From: Acanthosepion esculentum | Taxonomy: Eukaryota; Mollusca; Cephalopoda; Sepiida; Sepiidae | DNA length: 64,000 nt | Assembly (NCBI GenBank): GCA_964036315.1 | Contig: OZ038496.1 | Coordinates: forward strand, 16,770,533 to 16,834,532 | Direction: 5' to 3' | Part shown: one piece after another, positions 43,446 through 54,389 of the stretch | Layout: every line of letters begins with the position of its first letter | How positions within the stretch are numbered: position 1 is the first letter of the stretch | The notes under the pieces: generated by a model | Told to the model about the DNA's origin: nothing | Database searches by the model: none | The model's input: only the letters and a program-made list of their open reading frames with translations | Translations under genes and position numbers: made by a program

Positions 43446-43475
43446 GTTTCAACACATATCAATATATCTCCTCAG
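43446..43475 (-). ncRNA. Hammerhead-like core
   Basis: Minus strand CTGAGGA (43475-43469), 18-nt stem II region with ATAT/ATAT, GAAAC (43450-43446). No clear stem I. Confidence 0.35.
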
Positions 43476-43722
43476 GTGATTTTAAATTACTGTGACATGC
43501 ACAATGACAATTGTGTAGCAATTTTTAACATGTTTTTGTTTTAATATTCTAAAATAAATACCCAAATGAGAGAAAGGACAAATGGGAGTAAAAATCCACT
43601 GTTCATAGCATTTACTTTTAAGATAGTGCTCAATACAAAGTAGAGCAATTTATTATTATTATATTTTTATTATAAGAGATTATAATAAAAACATTTTGAA
43701 ATTGCTAAACAAAAGCTTTCAT

Positions 43723-43751
43723 GTTTCAATACTATGATTGTATTTCTTCAG
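43723..43751 (-). ncRNA. Hammerhead-like core with perfect stem II
   Basis: Minus strand CTGAAGA (43751-43745), stem II AATAC-loop-GTATT (5 perfect pairs), GAAAC (43727-43723). Stems I and III are not evident, so probably a decayed terminal repeat. Confidence 0.45.
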
Positions 43752-44053
43752 GCAATGGTAAGTAAGCTGGTGATTAAATAATGTTTAAGGAAATTTAAAA
43801 ACAAAGTGTTATCTCTTTTCCGAAAGGTAAGGTGGGGGCATAAGGTCAGAATTAAAAATAGACTTGTGGGTATGTTTTGATTAACCAATTAAATACTAAA
43901 CAGAAAAGTAAGTCCAGAGGGTGGAAGTGGGTGAGTTATTTTTTCATGTCATGATAAGCTGGAACATAGACCTGCCATCAATGACGATCGCATAAAATAT
44001 GGCAGCAACATATGTTGCTGCCATATTTCAAAATGTTTTTATTATAATCTCAT

Positions 44054-44076
44054 ATAATAAAAATAATAATAATAAT

Positions 44077-44145
<69 letters not shown>

Positions 44146-44294
44146 CCAAACAAGCAAACAAACCAGGTACTCCAATGCACTCCATAGTATCAGGGATAAA
44201 CATCACACCCCATAAATTAGCAAAAGCCATTGCAAAAAAACCCAAAAAACTTTGGTTTCATTGGCTGATTTAAAATCCAGTAGATACCAATGGC

Positions 44295-44376
<82 letters not shown>
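44054..44376. repeat. (AAT)n(TA)n and (TA)n tracts with border module
   Basis: AAT run at 44058-44081 and TA run to 44141; module GGCTGATTTAAAATCCAGTA...CTCTAATATA at 44262-44299; TA run 44300-44376. A (TG)n lies at 44547-44580. Confidence 0.93.
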
Positions 44377-44378
<2 letters not shown>

Positions 44379-44540
44379 AAAGTACTTGGGAAATAAAAGT
44401 GATTCTCACTGTTACAGTGCATTTCTTGCCTCATTTAATTATAATATACAGAAAAATATTTGTGAATATTAAAAGATTATGATTAAAATAATCAGACATA
44501 ATGTTTGTAATTTAATCAGTCAGACATGCCTAAAAGATAC

Positions 44541-44582
<42 letters not shown>

Positions 44583-44631
44583 TATGAAATGGGCTAAGTT
44601 TGACAATTATTTTAATATATTTTCTGTTTGT

Positions 44632-44900
44632 ACATTATTTTTATAGATGCAAATATTTAAGTAAATGCTCTGTTTATAATAAACTGTAAACTGTAGCTAA
44701 ATGGTATAGCATATCAGGCTATATGACAGTTCTGTGTAGGATACAGGTTCTATTCCTGTCGAAGATCACATATTTTAAATGAAATTTCTCAGATATTCAG
44801 GGCAGTAAATGTTGTTAATACTGTTTATTATAAATAGACAATTTACTTAAATATTTTTATCTATAAAAATAACGTATAAACAGAAAATATATTAAAATGT
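44632..44900 (+). mobile_element. SINE family S-B copy, with an inverted tail before it
   Basis: 44684-44767 is the tRNA-like head (GTAGCTAAATGGTATAGCAT, B box GGTTCTATTCC, anticodon stem still TATCA/TGACA-like); its acceptor stem has decayed. Tail to about 44900 matches 37090-37215. 44632-44683 is the same tail inverted (GTAAATGCTCTGTTTATAAT). Confidence 0.75.
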
Positions 44901-45950
44901 ATATGTATATATAAAAACAACAAACACCACAAATTCCCTTTCTGGTTTCTGGTCATTGAATCTGATAAGGTAATTTAATTTCTTGCCCTTCGTATCCTCA
45001 AAAATCCCAATACATATTCCTTACACACAGTTTTGTCTTTTATTCTGACCTGAAGAAGCTGAGACCAACAGACATCTACAACATGCATCACTTACAGCTT
45101 CTCCACTTTATCTCATTGTTTCCACATTGGAAGCAATGAAACAGTTTCTTTTTCATTTTCCTTTTTCTTTGTCTCTTTTTGTTTCACTTTTTGTTCATTT
45201 CCTTTCACTAAATCTTTTTTTTCTATTTTCATTCATTTCTCATTCTTCTTTTCTGTAATTCATACATTTTGATTGATTCTTTACATTTTTCCTTTTCTTT
45301 AACCTTCATTCATTTTCCTTTTAGCTCTTTCATTTTCATTCATTATTCATTCATTCCTTTTTAAATTAATTAGACTTCTTAATTTATATTTTATATTTCT
45401 CTTTTTAAAACCTTTCCTTGTGTTTCGAATTTAATTTATTTAAAATTATTTTTCTCCATTTATAATTTTTTTCACTTTTTTTTTCTGTTTTATAACTTTT
45501 TCTTTCTTTTTCTCTTTTCTTTCTTTTTCTCTTTTCTTTCTTTTTCTTTTTGGTATTTCAATTTAATTTTATTACCTTTTTTTCTTCCCTGGTTTCAAAA
45601 AGTCATGTACTTAAATAGCCTTGTCAGATTGAGACTTTCATATGGATACTATACATGATACCAAACTCATTCAGAAATATCTAAACTATTGGCTGTAGTC
45701 AACTCCTTTCTCAGATGGTTAAAAATGACTAATTATGATGGTTAAGTGAAGTGTTTACGCTTTGGTGAAGACCATCTTTCCTTAGACTTTATGGACTGGC
45801 ATTACAGAATTACGAACAAATGACTGGACGAAATAAAAGAAATTGCATCACTGTAGGATTTTCAAGAACCGCAACGACTAAAATAGATATCGCATGTAAC
45901 TCAAAGAAAAAATAATGACAGTCAAGATGTCAAAATTTGACACTACTTTA
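44901..45950. other. Unassigned sequence, T-rich at 45140-45600
   Basis: Contains the inverted partner (45035-45125) of the repeat at 43125-43245. Otherwise low-complexity TTTC/CATT-rich DNA. Confidence 0.5.
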
Positions 45951-45954
45951 AAAA

Positions 45955-46035
45955 ATGGTTAGGGAAGAAACCCATCAATACTGGAAAGAGCAATAACAGC
46001 TACTGGGCTTGAGAAACTTATATTACTGAAGATTC
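45955..46035 (+). repeat. ~80-bp direct repeat flanking LINE, copy 1
   Basis: Shares GAAACCC(CC)ATCAATACTG, AGCTACTGG and CTTGAGAAAC with 49085-49175, where the best frame reads 'KKPPSILKKAISATGLEKPI'. The two copies bracket the LINE at 46060-48920. Confidence 0.6.
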
Positions 46036-46059
46036 TTCCAATGTCAAGAGAATTGTCTC

Positions 46060-48920
46060 TTGACTTTCCAGATGATTCTTTCATGTATTTTCGATTTTCT
46101 TTATTGTACTCTGTTAGCTATCACTTGTTTATTAATCACTCTCCTTCTTCTCAGGACTGTAATTACTCACTCTGTTAGTCAGTGTATTTCCCTACTTGTT
46201 TCCCAACTAATTTTGATCAACTTGCTTCTTTACTTCATTAATTTCTTACCTCCTTCTCTCCTAGTTCTTGTCAAGCATCAGAACTCTCTCCTCCTGGCAA
46301 TTCAGAATGTGTTGGAGTATGTGTTGATATTTCTTTTAAGTCATTTATTAGGAACCTCCTATTCACAAGATTTCATTCTGTTCTCAGATCACTGATTGGG
46401 ATTCATTTTGTGACTTTCTTCAAGATGCCATTTGGATTGATATTTTAACCTTCTTATTGAGAATTGTGCCACAGTGGTTTCTTCTTGAGTTAAATCAATG
46501 CTTTTGTACCTTCTCAGAAATACCAGGCAAAACCACAGTCTTCTCCTTGGTTCACACCATAACCCACATGAATCAATTTGTCTGGGTGTACCAGCATGAT
46601 AATTCCAATCACAACAAAAGCCTCTTTGTGACGGCTCATAATAATTGTCAACATGTTCTCAAAGAGGCTAAGTTTTTGTTTGCTGATAGAATGCAGTGCC
46701 ATATAACCTCAAATGAGTTTGGTTCTTGTGACAACTGGCAGCTCTGTAATAGTGCGTTAAATAAGAATAAGTCTTCTATCAATCCCCTCATCACCCAACT
46801 TGAGGTGTTAACATCTTTGCTCATAAATTCTTCTCCAATTTTACTCTTGACGTATGGAGTATCTTTGTAGAGAAAAAATGGTGATGAGGTGGGCGGGGGT
46901 CAAAAAGTGAAGTGCAGTGCTCGTCGGCAGGCCAGCTGTTTCATCTTCTTCTTCGGTCGCTTCAAGGAAATGGATTGCGTGACTCCCTTTCTCAGCCATT
47001 ACACTGGGCAGTTGTGAAACAGTCACCATCTCAGCCGCGCCTACTTCGACTTCCTCTATTCTTTGTCCGTCTATCAATCTGTACGTCCAGCTCTATTGAA
47101 CGCAGTCTGCTGAATGACTTCCCTTCCCTTGTCCTGCTGGCACCCCACTTTTTATGCTATTCTGATATGGCCAAAATTTGCATGTGTGCAAATATCGTCT
47201 CGTTTTGGACGAGATCGACACACATAAATTGTGTCTTCAATAGCAGCCATATTTCTTTTTGTCATCACGTTGCAGGCAAGATACGTTCGCGCCCGTTTTG
47301 AATTCTGAGGTAAGTCAAGTCTTTCATCACAATCTTTGCCTGATTTTCTACTTAGAACTGAATCTCTCTATTCTATGATATAAATATAACTCCATCCATC
47401 ATTTCTGCTATCATCTCTCAACTGGATCCCCTCAAAGCATGTAGACTTGATGGTATTCCTGCAATCATTCTTAAAAGATATGGTCCTGAACGAGCTTGTG
47501 TTCTCTCTAAACTCTACAATAAATTCCTTGCTGCTTCTTGTTTTCCTACTTGTCTAAAATCCTCTTCTGTAGCTCCAGTCTTTAAGAACTCAGGTGAACT
47601 GTCTGATCCTTCTAACTATCAGCCTTTTATCTCTTTTTGGCAAAGTTCTCTGAATTGGTTAAGCATCTCACATCGCATAGTTTTCTATTAGATAATGGAA
47701 TATAGTTTTCAATTATCTTGGTCAGCTGCTGATGTGTTAACGGTTATTGCTGAAAGAGTCTATCAAGTGTTAGATAAGAATGGTGAAGCTCAGGCCATTG
47801 CTTTGGACATCTCTGAAGCATTTTGAAAAGGAATAAAAGTTATGGTATTTATGAACAAAATTTTGACCTGATTCAATTTGTTTTATAAAATCATGAAATG
47901 AAAGTTCTCTTGAATGGCCACTCTTCTAGATCTTTTTACATTAATGCAGGTGTCCCCCAGGGCTCTGTCCTTCGACAGACATTGTTCCTAATTTTCATGT
48001 TATTCCTGATATCATCAGTTCTCAACTCAGTATCTATGTTGATGGTACAACTATTTGCCCCTGTGTTAATAGTAATGTGTTCGATAAGGTCAAATTGGCA
48101 GCTGATCTCAAAAATTACCTACAATCTGTTGTTAACTGGGGCAAGAAGTGCCTTGTTAATTTTAATCTCTCCAAAACAAAACTATTCTCTTTTAATCATC
48201 TGAGGGAACCTTTTTTTACCTTCTATTAACATGGCTGATGCTAACCTCCAGGTGATTGACTCTTTGCAACTTACCAGGCTAACATTTTCCACGGACATGA
48301 ATTGGAAAGATTATATTGAATCAATTGCTATGTCTGCTGATAGACATTTTTTCTCATCAGAATCTATTTTATGTTTATATACATCTACCAATCGCATTGA
48401 ATATTGTTGCCACATGTGATCTGGTGCTTCTGCTATATATTTAGAGATTCTTGATAAGATACAAAGAAGAATCTGCAATGTCAGTGGTCCTGACCTAGCA
48501 TCTTAGTTTCAGTCAGTTTCCTACTGCTGTAACATAGGTTCTCTGAGACTTTTCTGTAAATATTTTCATGGTTATTGTTCTGATGAGCTTTTCTACTTGA
48601 TACCTAGCCTTTATGAATTTAAGTGCAGTACTCGATTGGCAGCTAGGTCTCATCATTTTACAGTTGAAATGGCTACATGTAACTGTAAATTTTATGCTCA
48701 CAGTTTATTTTCTCACACTTCTCGCTTATGGCTTCTTGCTTTCCAATCAACTTTGATCTTCAAAAATTCAAATAGAATGTCAATTGTCATCTTCTGTTCT
48801 TTTATTGTTCTCTCTCCTTAATAATGTTTTCTTTTACTAATATGCTCTCACACTCAGTAAACCCTTGTGTCTTAGTGGCTTTATTGCCTTGTTTGGGGTG
48901 AAATGATAAAAAAAAAGAAA
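46060..48920 (+). mobile_element. CR1/L2/Jockey-type LINE, longest copy, EEP endonuclease to 3' end
   Basis: Pieces in order: the end of an apurinic-type endonuclease domain (46130-46350, with 'GNS' of the usual GNSDH box); the inter-domain region 'LFVTAHNNCQHVLKEAKFLF', 'NSALNKNKSSINPLI' (46620-46800); an unrelated insert 46868-47310; RT start 'ACRLDGIPAIILKRYG' (47440); 'SSVAPVFKNSGELSDPSNYQ' (47570); 'INAGVPQGSVL' (47945); a damaged 'YVDGTT' catalytic box (48037, Asp to Gly); 'MADANLQVID' (48231); 'IDKIQRRIC'-like and 'SRLW' tail; A-rich end at 48907-48930. Many stops and frameshifts. Confidence 0.85.
46868..47310. other. CpG-enriched insert of unknown origin within the LINE
   Basis: About 440 bp with roughly 20 CpG dinucleotides, far above its surroundings, and near 48% GC. 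It splits the LINE reading frame. A plus frame is open from 46912 to 47301. On the minus strand GCATAAAAAG (TATA-like, about 47156) lies upstream of a frame 'VTVSQLPSVMAEKGSHAIHF', 'LEATEEEDET'. At the right end, a polypyrimidine-AG (47254-47275) precedes GCAAGATACG...TCTGAG|GTAAGT (donor at 47310), a match to intron-exon-intron signals. I do not recognise any product; it might be a captured promoter/first exon or an unknown element. Confidence 0.4.
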
Positions 48921-49084
48921 AAAAAAGATAATAACATGAAGACTTGAATCTTTGTTACATTTTATTCAACTCCAGACAGTTATTGTTGTCTTGTTGCAGT
49001 GAAATTATTAAAACAAATAGCACATGGAACTAGAATAGTAAATAATAGCATAATCATGATGTTGGTCTTTCACATTGCTTCAAA

Positions 49085-49175
49085 CAAAAGGTTAGAAAAG
49101 AAACCCCCATCAATACTGAAAAAAGCGATATCAGCTACTGGACTTGAGAAACCTATTTTCCTGAAAAAAATTTTA
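49085..49175 (+). repeat. ~80-bp direct repeat flanking LINE, copy 2
   Basis: Partner of 45955-46035. A frame 48999-49181 is open across it but has no known domain. Confidence 0.6.
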
Positions 49176-49194
49176 AGATAAAGATTATATAAAT

Positions 49195-49401
49195 TTCAAC
49201 CGAATTGTCCAGTTCACACTCCTCTCCAGTCTTTTGAACAGGGATAGAGGTTTATCCATTGTTTCCTGTTTTGGATAGTGTCGTTGGTTCCTTCCAGAGT
49301 TTGCTTCAGTTCTATACTCCTAATGCTAAGATAACTCCACACAGTGACCCTCTACATTGAGTGGCTCTTGGGTCTTGTATTGGGCAAACATTAGTAAAAA
49401 A
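49195..49401. repeat. Dispersed repeat X+Y, contiguous copy
   Basis: Carries in order the X block (CAGTTCACACTCCT, TCTTTTGAACAGGG) and Y block (AACTCCACACAGTGACCC, CTTGTATTGGGCAAACATT) that sit separately in the RTE at 14545-14680 and 14950-15445. Confidence 0.6.
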
Positions 49402-49796
49402 ATTCATAATTATATGTTTCATTTATATGACTTTCATTCATTGAATATTTTTCATTCATATTTTTGAGGATATTTCATTCATAATTATATGTTTCATTTA
49501 TACGACTTTCATTCATTGAATATTTTTCATTCATATTTTTGAGGATATTTCATTCATAATTATATGTTTCATTTATACGACTTTCATTCATTGAATATTT
49601 TTCATTCATATTTTTGAGGATATTTCATTCATAATTATATGTTTCATTTATATGACTTTCATTCATTGAATATTTTTCATTCATATTTTTGAGGATATTT
49701 CATTCATAATTATATGTTTCATTTATACGACTTTCATTCATTGAATATTTTTCATTCATATTTTTGAGGATATTTCATTCATAATTATATGTTTCA
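49402..49796. repeat. 75-bp satellite, 5 full copies plus partial
   Basis: Units start at 49402, 49477, 49552, 49627 and 49702 with exact 75-bp spacing, beginning ATTCATAATTATATG and containing GACTTTCATTCATTGAATAT. Interrupted at about 49797 by a palindromic insertion; a further copy resumes at 50329-50395. Confidence 0.95.
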
Positions 49797-49827
49797 TTAT
49801 CTGTCTACATTTCTGAAATGTGGTATT

Positions 49828-50318
49828 ATGTACACTATTTATATTATTCAGACTATTGTCCTCATTTTTGTTGTCATATTTATTACAACATTTCAGCTGT
49901 TGTATGCTACTGCCTTCTTCAGGTGGTTGGAATGTCAAACTGAACCCTTTATTTCACTCACTGGGGTAGACTGTTCTAGTTCAACATGCCATGTTTAATG
50001 GATATCAGTTATCAGTTATCTCCTTTTAATATCAAGGACACATGGCACAGCGGATAAAGGCGTTGGTTAGATCCAGTGACAGGACCCAAAGAGTCTGAGT
50101 TCAATACTCGGTTAAGACAGTGGAAAACTTGTAGAGGGGAATTAAATAAAGGGGATAACTGATAACTGACATCCATTAAACATGTCATGTGGAACAAGAA
50201 CAGGGTTCAGTTCGACATTCTAACCACCTGAAGAAGACTGGAGCGTACAATGGCTGAAATGTTGTGATAAATATGGTGACAAAGATGAGGACAATAGTCC
50301 GAATAATGTAAATAGTGT
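49828..50318. mobile_element. Large palindrome (about 190-bp arms) enclosing a SINE head
   Basis: 49828-50027 pairs with the inverse of about 50135-50318, e.g. ACTATTTATATTATTCAGAC with inverse CACTATTTACATTATTCGGA. The left arm has a ~25-bp extra piece. Each arm also has a CTGAAGA...GAAAT hammerhead-like layout (50228-50259 plus; inverse at about 49890-49921). It interrupts the 75-bp satellite. Confidence 0.8.
50033..50135 (+). mobile_element. tRNA-derived SINE (family S-C) head
   Basis: A box TGGCACAGCGG at 50043-50053 matches the pol III consensus; B box GAGTTCAATACTC at 50097-50109. Second copy inverted at 52950-53130. The SINE tail also appears inverted at 49965-50030. Confidence 0.75.
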
Positions 50319-50328
50319 ATATATTTCG

Positions 50329-51010
50329 TTTATACGACTTTCATTCATTGAATATTTTTCACTCATATTTATGAGGATATTGCATTCATAAATTATATTT
50401 TGTATTTATACTGCATTCATTTTAGACTACTTTCATTCATTAACTTTTTCTTCATTTTTATTCTTTTAAAGCACAATTCATTCATTCAATATTTTGCTCT
50501 TTATCATTCTTTCTTTTAAAATGATTTTCATTCATTCAATATTTTCTCATTTTTATTCTTTTATTTTTTAAAGTGCATTTCATTCATACTTTATATTTTG
50601 CCTTTCATTCATTCATTATTTTGTCATTTTTCTTTTTTTCTTTTAAAAAGCATCTAATTCAGACCTTATTTTTTAATTGTTTTCCTTCATTCAATATTTT
50701 CTCATTTTTATTCTTTTATTTTTTAAAATGCATTTCATTCATACAATATTTTAACAGTATCTTTGTTTCACTCATTCATTCAAAATATTTTCTTTTTTAT
50801 TCTTTCTTTCTCTTAAAGCACATTTCATTTGGACAGTGTTTTTTCTTTCATTCATCTGCTATTTTTCACCACTCTTTTTTCATTTTTCATTATGAATTTC
50901 TTTCATCACTTAATATTTTTTAAATTACATTTCTTTCCTTCATTCAATTTTTCTTTCTACTTTTTATTCTTGCTTCATAAAATATTTTTCTTTTAATATT
51001 TTTCACATCA
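50329..51010. repeat. Resumed 75-bp satellite copy, then degenerate TTCATTCATT-rich DNA
   Basis: 50329-50395 is one diverged 75-bp unit. The following ~600 bp consists of decayed CATTCATTCAATATTTT words, probably an old array edge. The Phe-rich frame 50573-50923 is low complexity. Confidence 0.75.
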
Positions 51011-52160
51011 CCTGAGGATAAAAAATTCTTTTCATTCATTTTTCTTTCTTAAAAATAAAACAACACAAGATAACATCTGCTGCCAGAATCGTTATGTAAA
51101 CCCCACAAATTACTCTTCTTGACCCTTTAAAGATCTCTTCTCATCAATCCCAAAAGTTCTTACCCAAATCTCCATTCTCTTCCCTTTGTTATTCAGATTT
51201 TAACTCTGCCTTTGCTTTTTCATTAAGGGCAATACAAACTTCTCCATTCAAGTGTTGACTAGATGACCAACATCTAAAGAAGAAGCCATTTTTTTTCACC
51301 TTCTCCTGGAGAAATATTTCTCTTTTAATGCTGTTATATGTTTTTTTTCTGTTTTTATTTTGAGTTTGTTCTGCATATTCTTGATTCTCCACTTCATGCA
51401 ACAGTCCAACAGATTGATTCACAAAAGTCTTGGGAACTGGGAAGGGTTGTATGAGAAAAAGAATATGTTTGGCATCCAAAGTACAAGCCTTAATTCTTTT
51501 GAAACTATCCAATGTTTTCCTCTTTTTCTCCACCTTCTCTAGTGGCCAGCCACTAAAACCTAATTCATATTACTGCCTCATTTAACAGCGTTTAAAACTA
51601 TCTTCCACCTGGCTGGCCATGTGTGTGTTGGCCTGCGAAACTTGAGCCTTTTTATCGCCATTAGTTCTGTATCTTCTGTTACAGCTTGCAGTCTGACAAT
51701 ATCGAAAGCATTTTACTTGTGCCTGTTTCCACGAAAGACCTCTTTTGGCAGCAGGGAAGTCTCTATTTCATGAAAGCTAGCATTTTATGTTGGTAGGGAA
51801 TTAATTGCTCACTTTTACTCCTTGCTTTTATGGTAAAACTGCTTATGGTTGCTGTAAGTCAAAATAAGTCATACTGATTCACAGAGAGAGGAGTAATAAG
51901 AAAAAAAATTGCCATGATTGTCTTCCATAATGAGAAAATAGTGATTCGCATTAGAGTTGGGAAAACACCCTTGTGCTTATCTATGGATGCATGGGCAGTG
52001 TAAGAAATTGGTCATGGTTTACTTGTATTATTTTGAGCTGTTGTTTCCATCCTGGTAGATATAGATGTTATTATAGATACTGTTTCGACCAAGTACCTTC
52101 TAGTCATCATCATGTTCAGTGTTTGTCTGATATGTAGATTAATGTGATATTGCTGATTCA
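51011..52160. other. Unassigned sequence
   Basis: No element identified for most of this stretch. The minus strand has an ATGATGA...GGTCGAAACAG motif (52113-52082) resembling a hammerhead with a GACTAG/TTGGTC stem II but with C3 changed to A. Confidence 0.4.
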
Positions 52161-52164
52161 GTAC

Positions 52165-52340
52165 CGTTTAAGATTGTTATATTCACTTTCATACAAATAC
52201 CTTGGGAGAGGTATGAATACGTCTTATCTCCCCCCCAGCTATGGGTAAAATAGCAGAGCTGACTGAACTCTCTAATCATGGGTGGTAACCAATATAGCAG
52301 AAGGACAACTCTGAATTCAAAATTGTATGAAGCTCTGGCA
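52165..52340 (+). mobile_element. SINE family S-A body
   Basis: Shares CCAGCTATGGGTAAAATAGC, GGGTGGTAACCAATATAG and AGAAGGACAACTCTGAATTC with 56263-56545 and partly 25067-25250. The tRNA-like head is too diverged to place. Confidence 0.55.
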
Positions 52341-52599
52341 AAACATTTTGAACGGTAACTAAGTTTCCCTCAGCATAGTTGCTGTATAAACCACAGGTTG
52401 GCTTTGTGTGTGGTGAAGAAACCCAAACTGGCCTGGGTAGATGAGCATTCTCGGAAATAAGCAACAATGCTGAAAATGAGAAATCACACTGATTTGAAGA
52501 GTGCCTTCAAATCGAAACAGCTCTGTTGCTTAGCTGTCTGGCATGGTCGATAAATTTATTTGTTTAACGGCATATCAAATCCTTATGGGTAATTTTTTT

Positions 52600-52830
52600 T
52601 TTTTTCACTAAACTTAAACCAATACAGGGTTCAAGAACCATTTGTTAAAGTGTGTAATATGAATGAATAAGGAGGTTCTATAAAGTGAAGATGATAATAA
52701 TATGGGGGATAGATAATGACTGACCTTTGACCTGAAGAGGTTATGATTGTAGTGTCCAAGGAAGCATCTATGTGGGAGTTTGTTCCACAAAGTAGCTGAT
52801 TTCCTTACCTTATAGAGCATCTGGATAATA
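52600..52830 (-). mobile_element. LINE RT tail scrap, third subfamily
   Basis: Minus frame 52820-52614 reads 'KSATLWNKLPHRCFLGHYNH', 'NLFRSKVSHYLSP', the W-N-x-L-P tail of CR1/L2/Jockey-type RTs but distinct in sequence from the other copies. Confidence 0.65.
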
Positions 52831-52949
52831 ATAATGTGACTTAGTCAGGCCTGTACTGAAATTTGATCAGCCTAAGTGGACGATATTGTCTCTTTTCCTG
52901 TCTTTTGTAGTTCTTAGTAAGTTTTGCCTCTTTGTTATCTTTATTTCAC

Positions 52950-53130
52950 TTACTGGTGTAGACTGTTCTAGTTCCACGTGCCATGTTTAATGGATGTCAG
53001 TTATCTCCTGTTAATTCCCCTCTGCAAGTTCTCCACTGCCTTAACCAAGTATTGAACTCACACTCTTTGGGTCATGTCACAGGATCTAACCAATGCCTTT
53101 ATCCACTGTGCCATGTGTCCTTGAGTCTTA
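52950..53130 (-). mobile_element. tRNA-derived SINE, family S-C
   Basis: Inverse of the 50033-50190 SINE: A box TGGCACAGTGG (53113-53103), B box GAGTTCAATACT (53059-53048), then GAACTTGCAGAGGGGAATTA and CATCCATTAAACATGGCA. Confidence 0.78.
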
Positions 53131-53484
53131 TCAAGCAAACACTATTAGTGTAAGTGTTAATTGAAAGCATCTGGCACCAGTATTATTCAACGGTGTTGCT
53201 ATAGTTGTATCTGCAATTACAAAGTCTCTACTACAAGAAGCATTATGAAAGTGATGAGTATTAGTTGACATTACAGAAATGTCAACAAGTGTTCATTGAC
53301 ATCACAAAACATTGCCTTGCAGGAGGACTGATTTTTCATAACAGTTCAGACTAACTATCTTTGTTCCTAAAGAAGATTTTTCTGTTTCTTAATACTTTGC
53401 TTAACTTTTAGAAGGAATCTTACTATCTCAATGGATTTCTGAGGGGGGAACTCATAGATGTTTATGAACATTAAAATATTAAAC
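53131..53484. other. Unassigned sequence
   Basis: Nothing supported. Confidence 0.45.
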
Positions 53485-53665
53485 TGGTATTAATTATAAT
53501 GAACTGCTACAAATAAATTGATATCACAATTAAGTTATAAATGAACACTGTAATGAACAGTTATAAATAAATTGACATTAGCAATTTTAAATAGAGAATA
53601 AAATTAAAAGTTATGAATAAATAGATTTTGTAATTAAGTTATTAATTAATGTTATAAATAATCCA
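53485..53665. repeat. Degenerate ~60-bp tandem repeat
   Basis: Imperfect repeats of GTTATAAATAAATTGA and AGTTATAAATGAACA. Related words flank the Helitron on its other side at 55111-55170, so the Helitron probably inserted into or near this array. Confidence 0.6.
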
Positions 53666-54322
53666 TGTCGTCGTTGGCTTTATCTGTATCCAAGTATTTA
53701 ATTTTTGCTAATCACTTCATTTATGATGATGGCTAAATTTGCCATCAACGTGCAGGTTCAAGACTAGAAGCTTCTCATTTCAAAACCTGGTTCTGTCATC
53801 CATCCCCTGTCGCCATTTGGCTGTGAAAGAGTTAGTTGAAGGTGAAAGAAAATCAGAGTAGAAGAAAAATGCTGATGCTGTGAATTTGTTCAAGGTTGAC
53901 ATTAAATTACCAAAAAGTGACCAACGCCCTTGATTTCATGACCTTCCTCTGCAGCACATATCAAATGAGACGTGCAGAATCCAGTTATGAAACTGCAACA
54001 GAGTGCGACTGACTTATAATTTCAATTGGTGCCTTTTGTAACATGTCCCTCTTCATCTACTATCATTCAAACATTTTTAACAAAATTTGCCGATAATCTT
54101 ATTCTTTTATCCTTTTCTTATTAATTGATTGTAGCAACGTAATGTTTTTTATGGTCGAGGACATATTTTCAAATTTGTAGGAAAAGCGTTTTGAGTCATA
54201 ACATTATTTCGTTTCACTTTTCTACTATTGGTTCAAATCAGGATAATCAATTTCTTCCTCTATTACTTATCTTTCAAATATTTTTAACAATGATAATAAA
54301 GATAAATAAGCCTACATTATAA
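53666..54322. other. Unassigned sequence
   Basis: No feature identified. Confidence 0.45.
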
Positions 54323-54343
54323 TCTCTATCTATAAAAGGCAGG

Positions 54344-54389
<46 letters not shown>

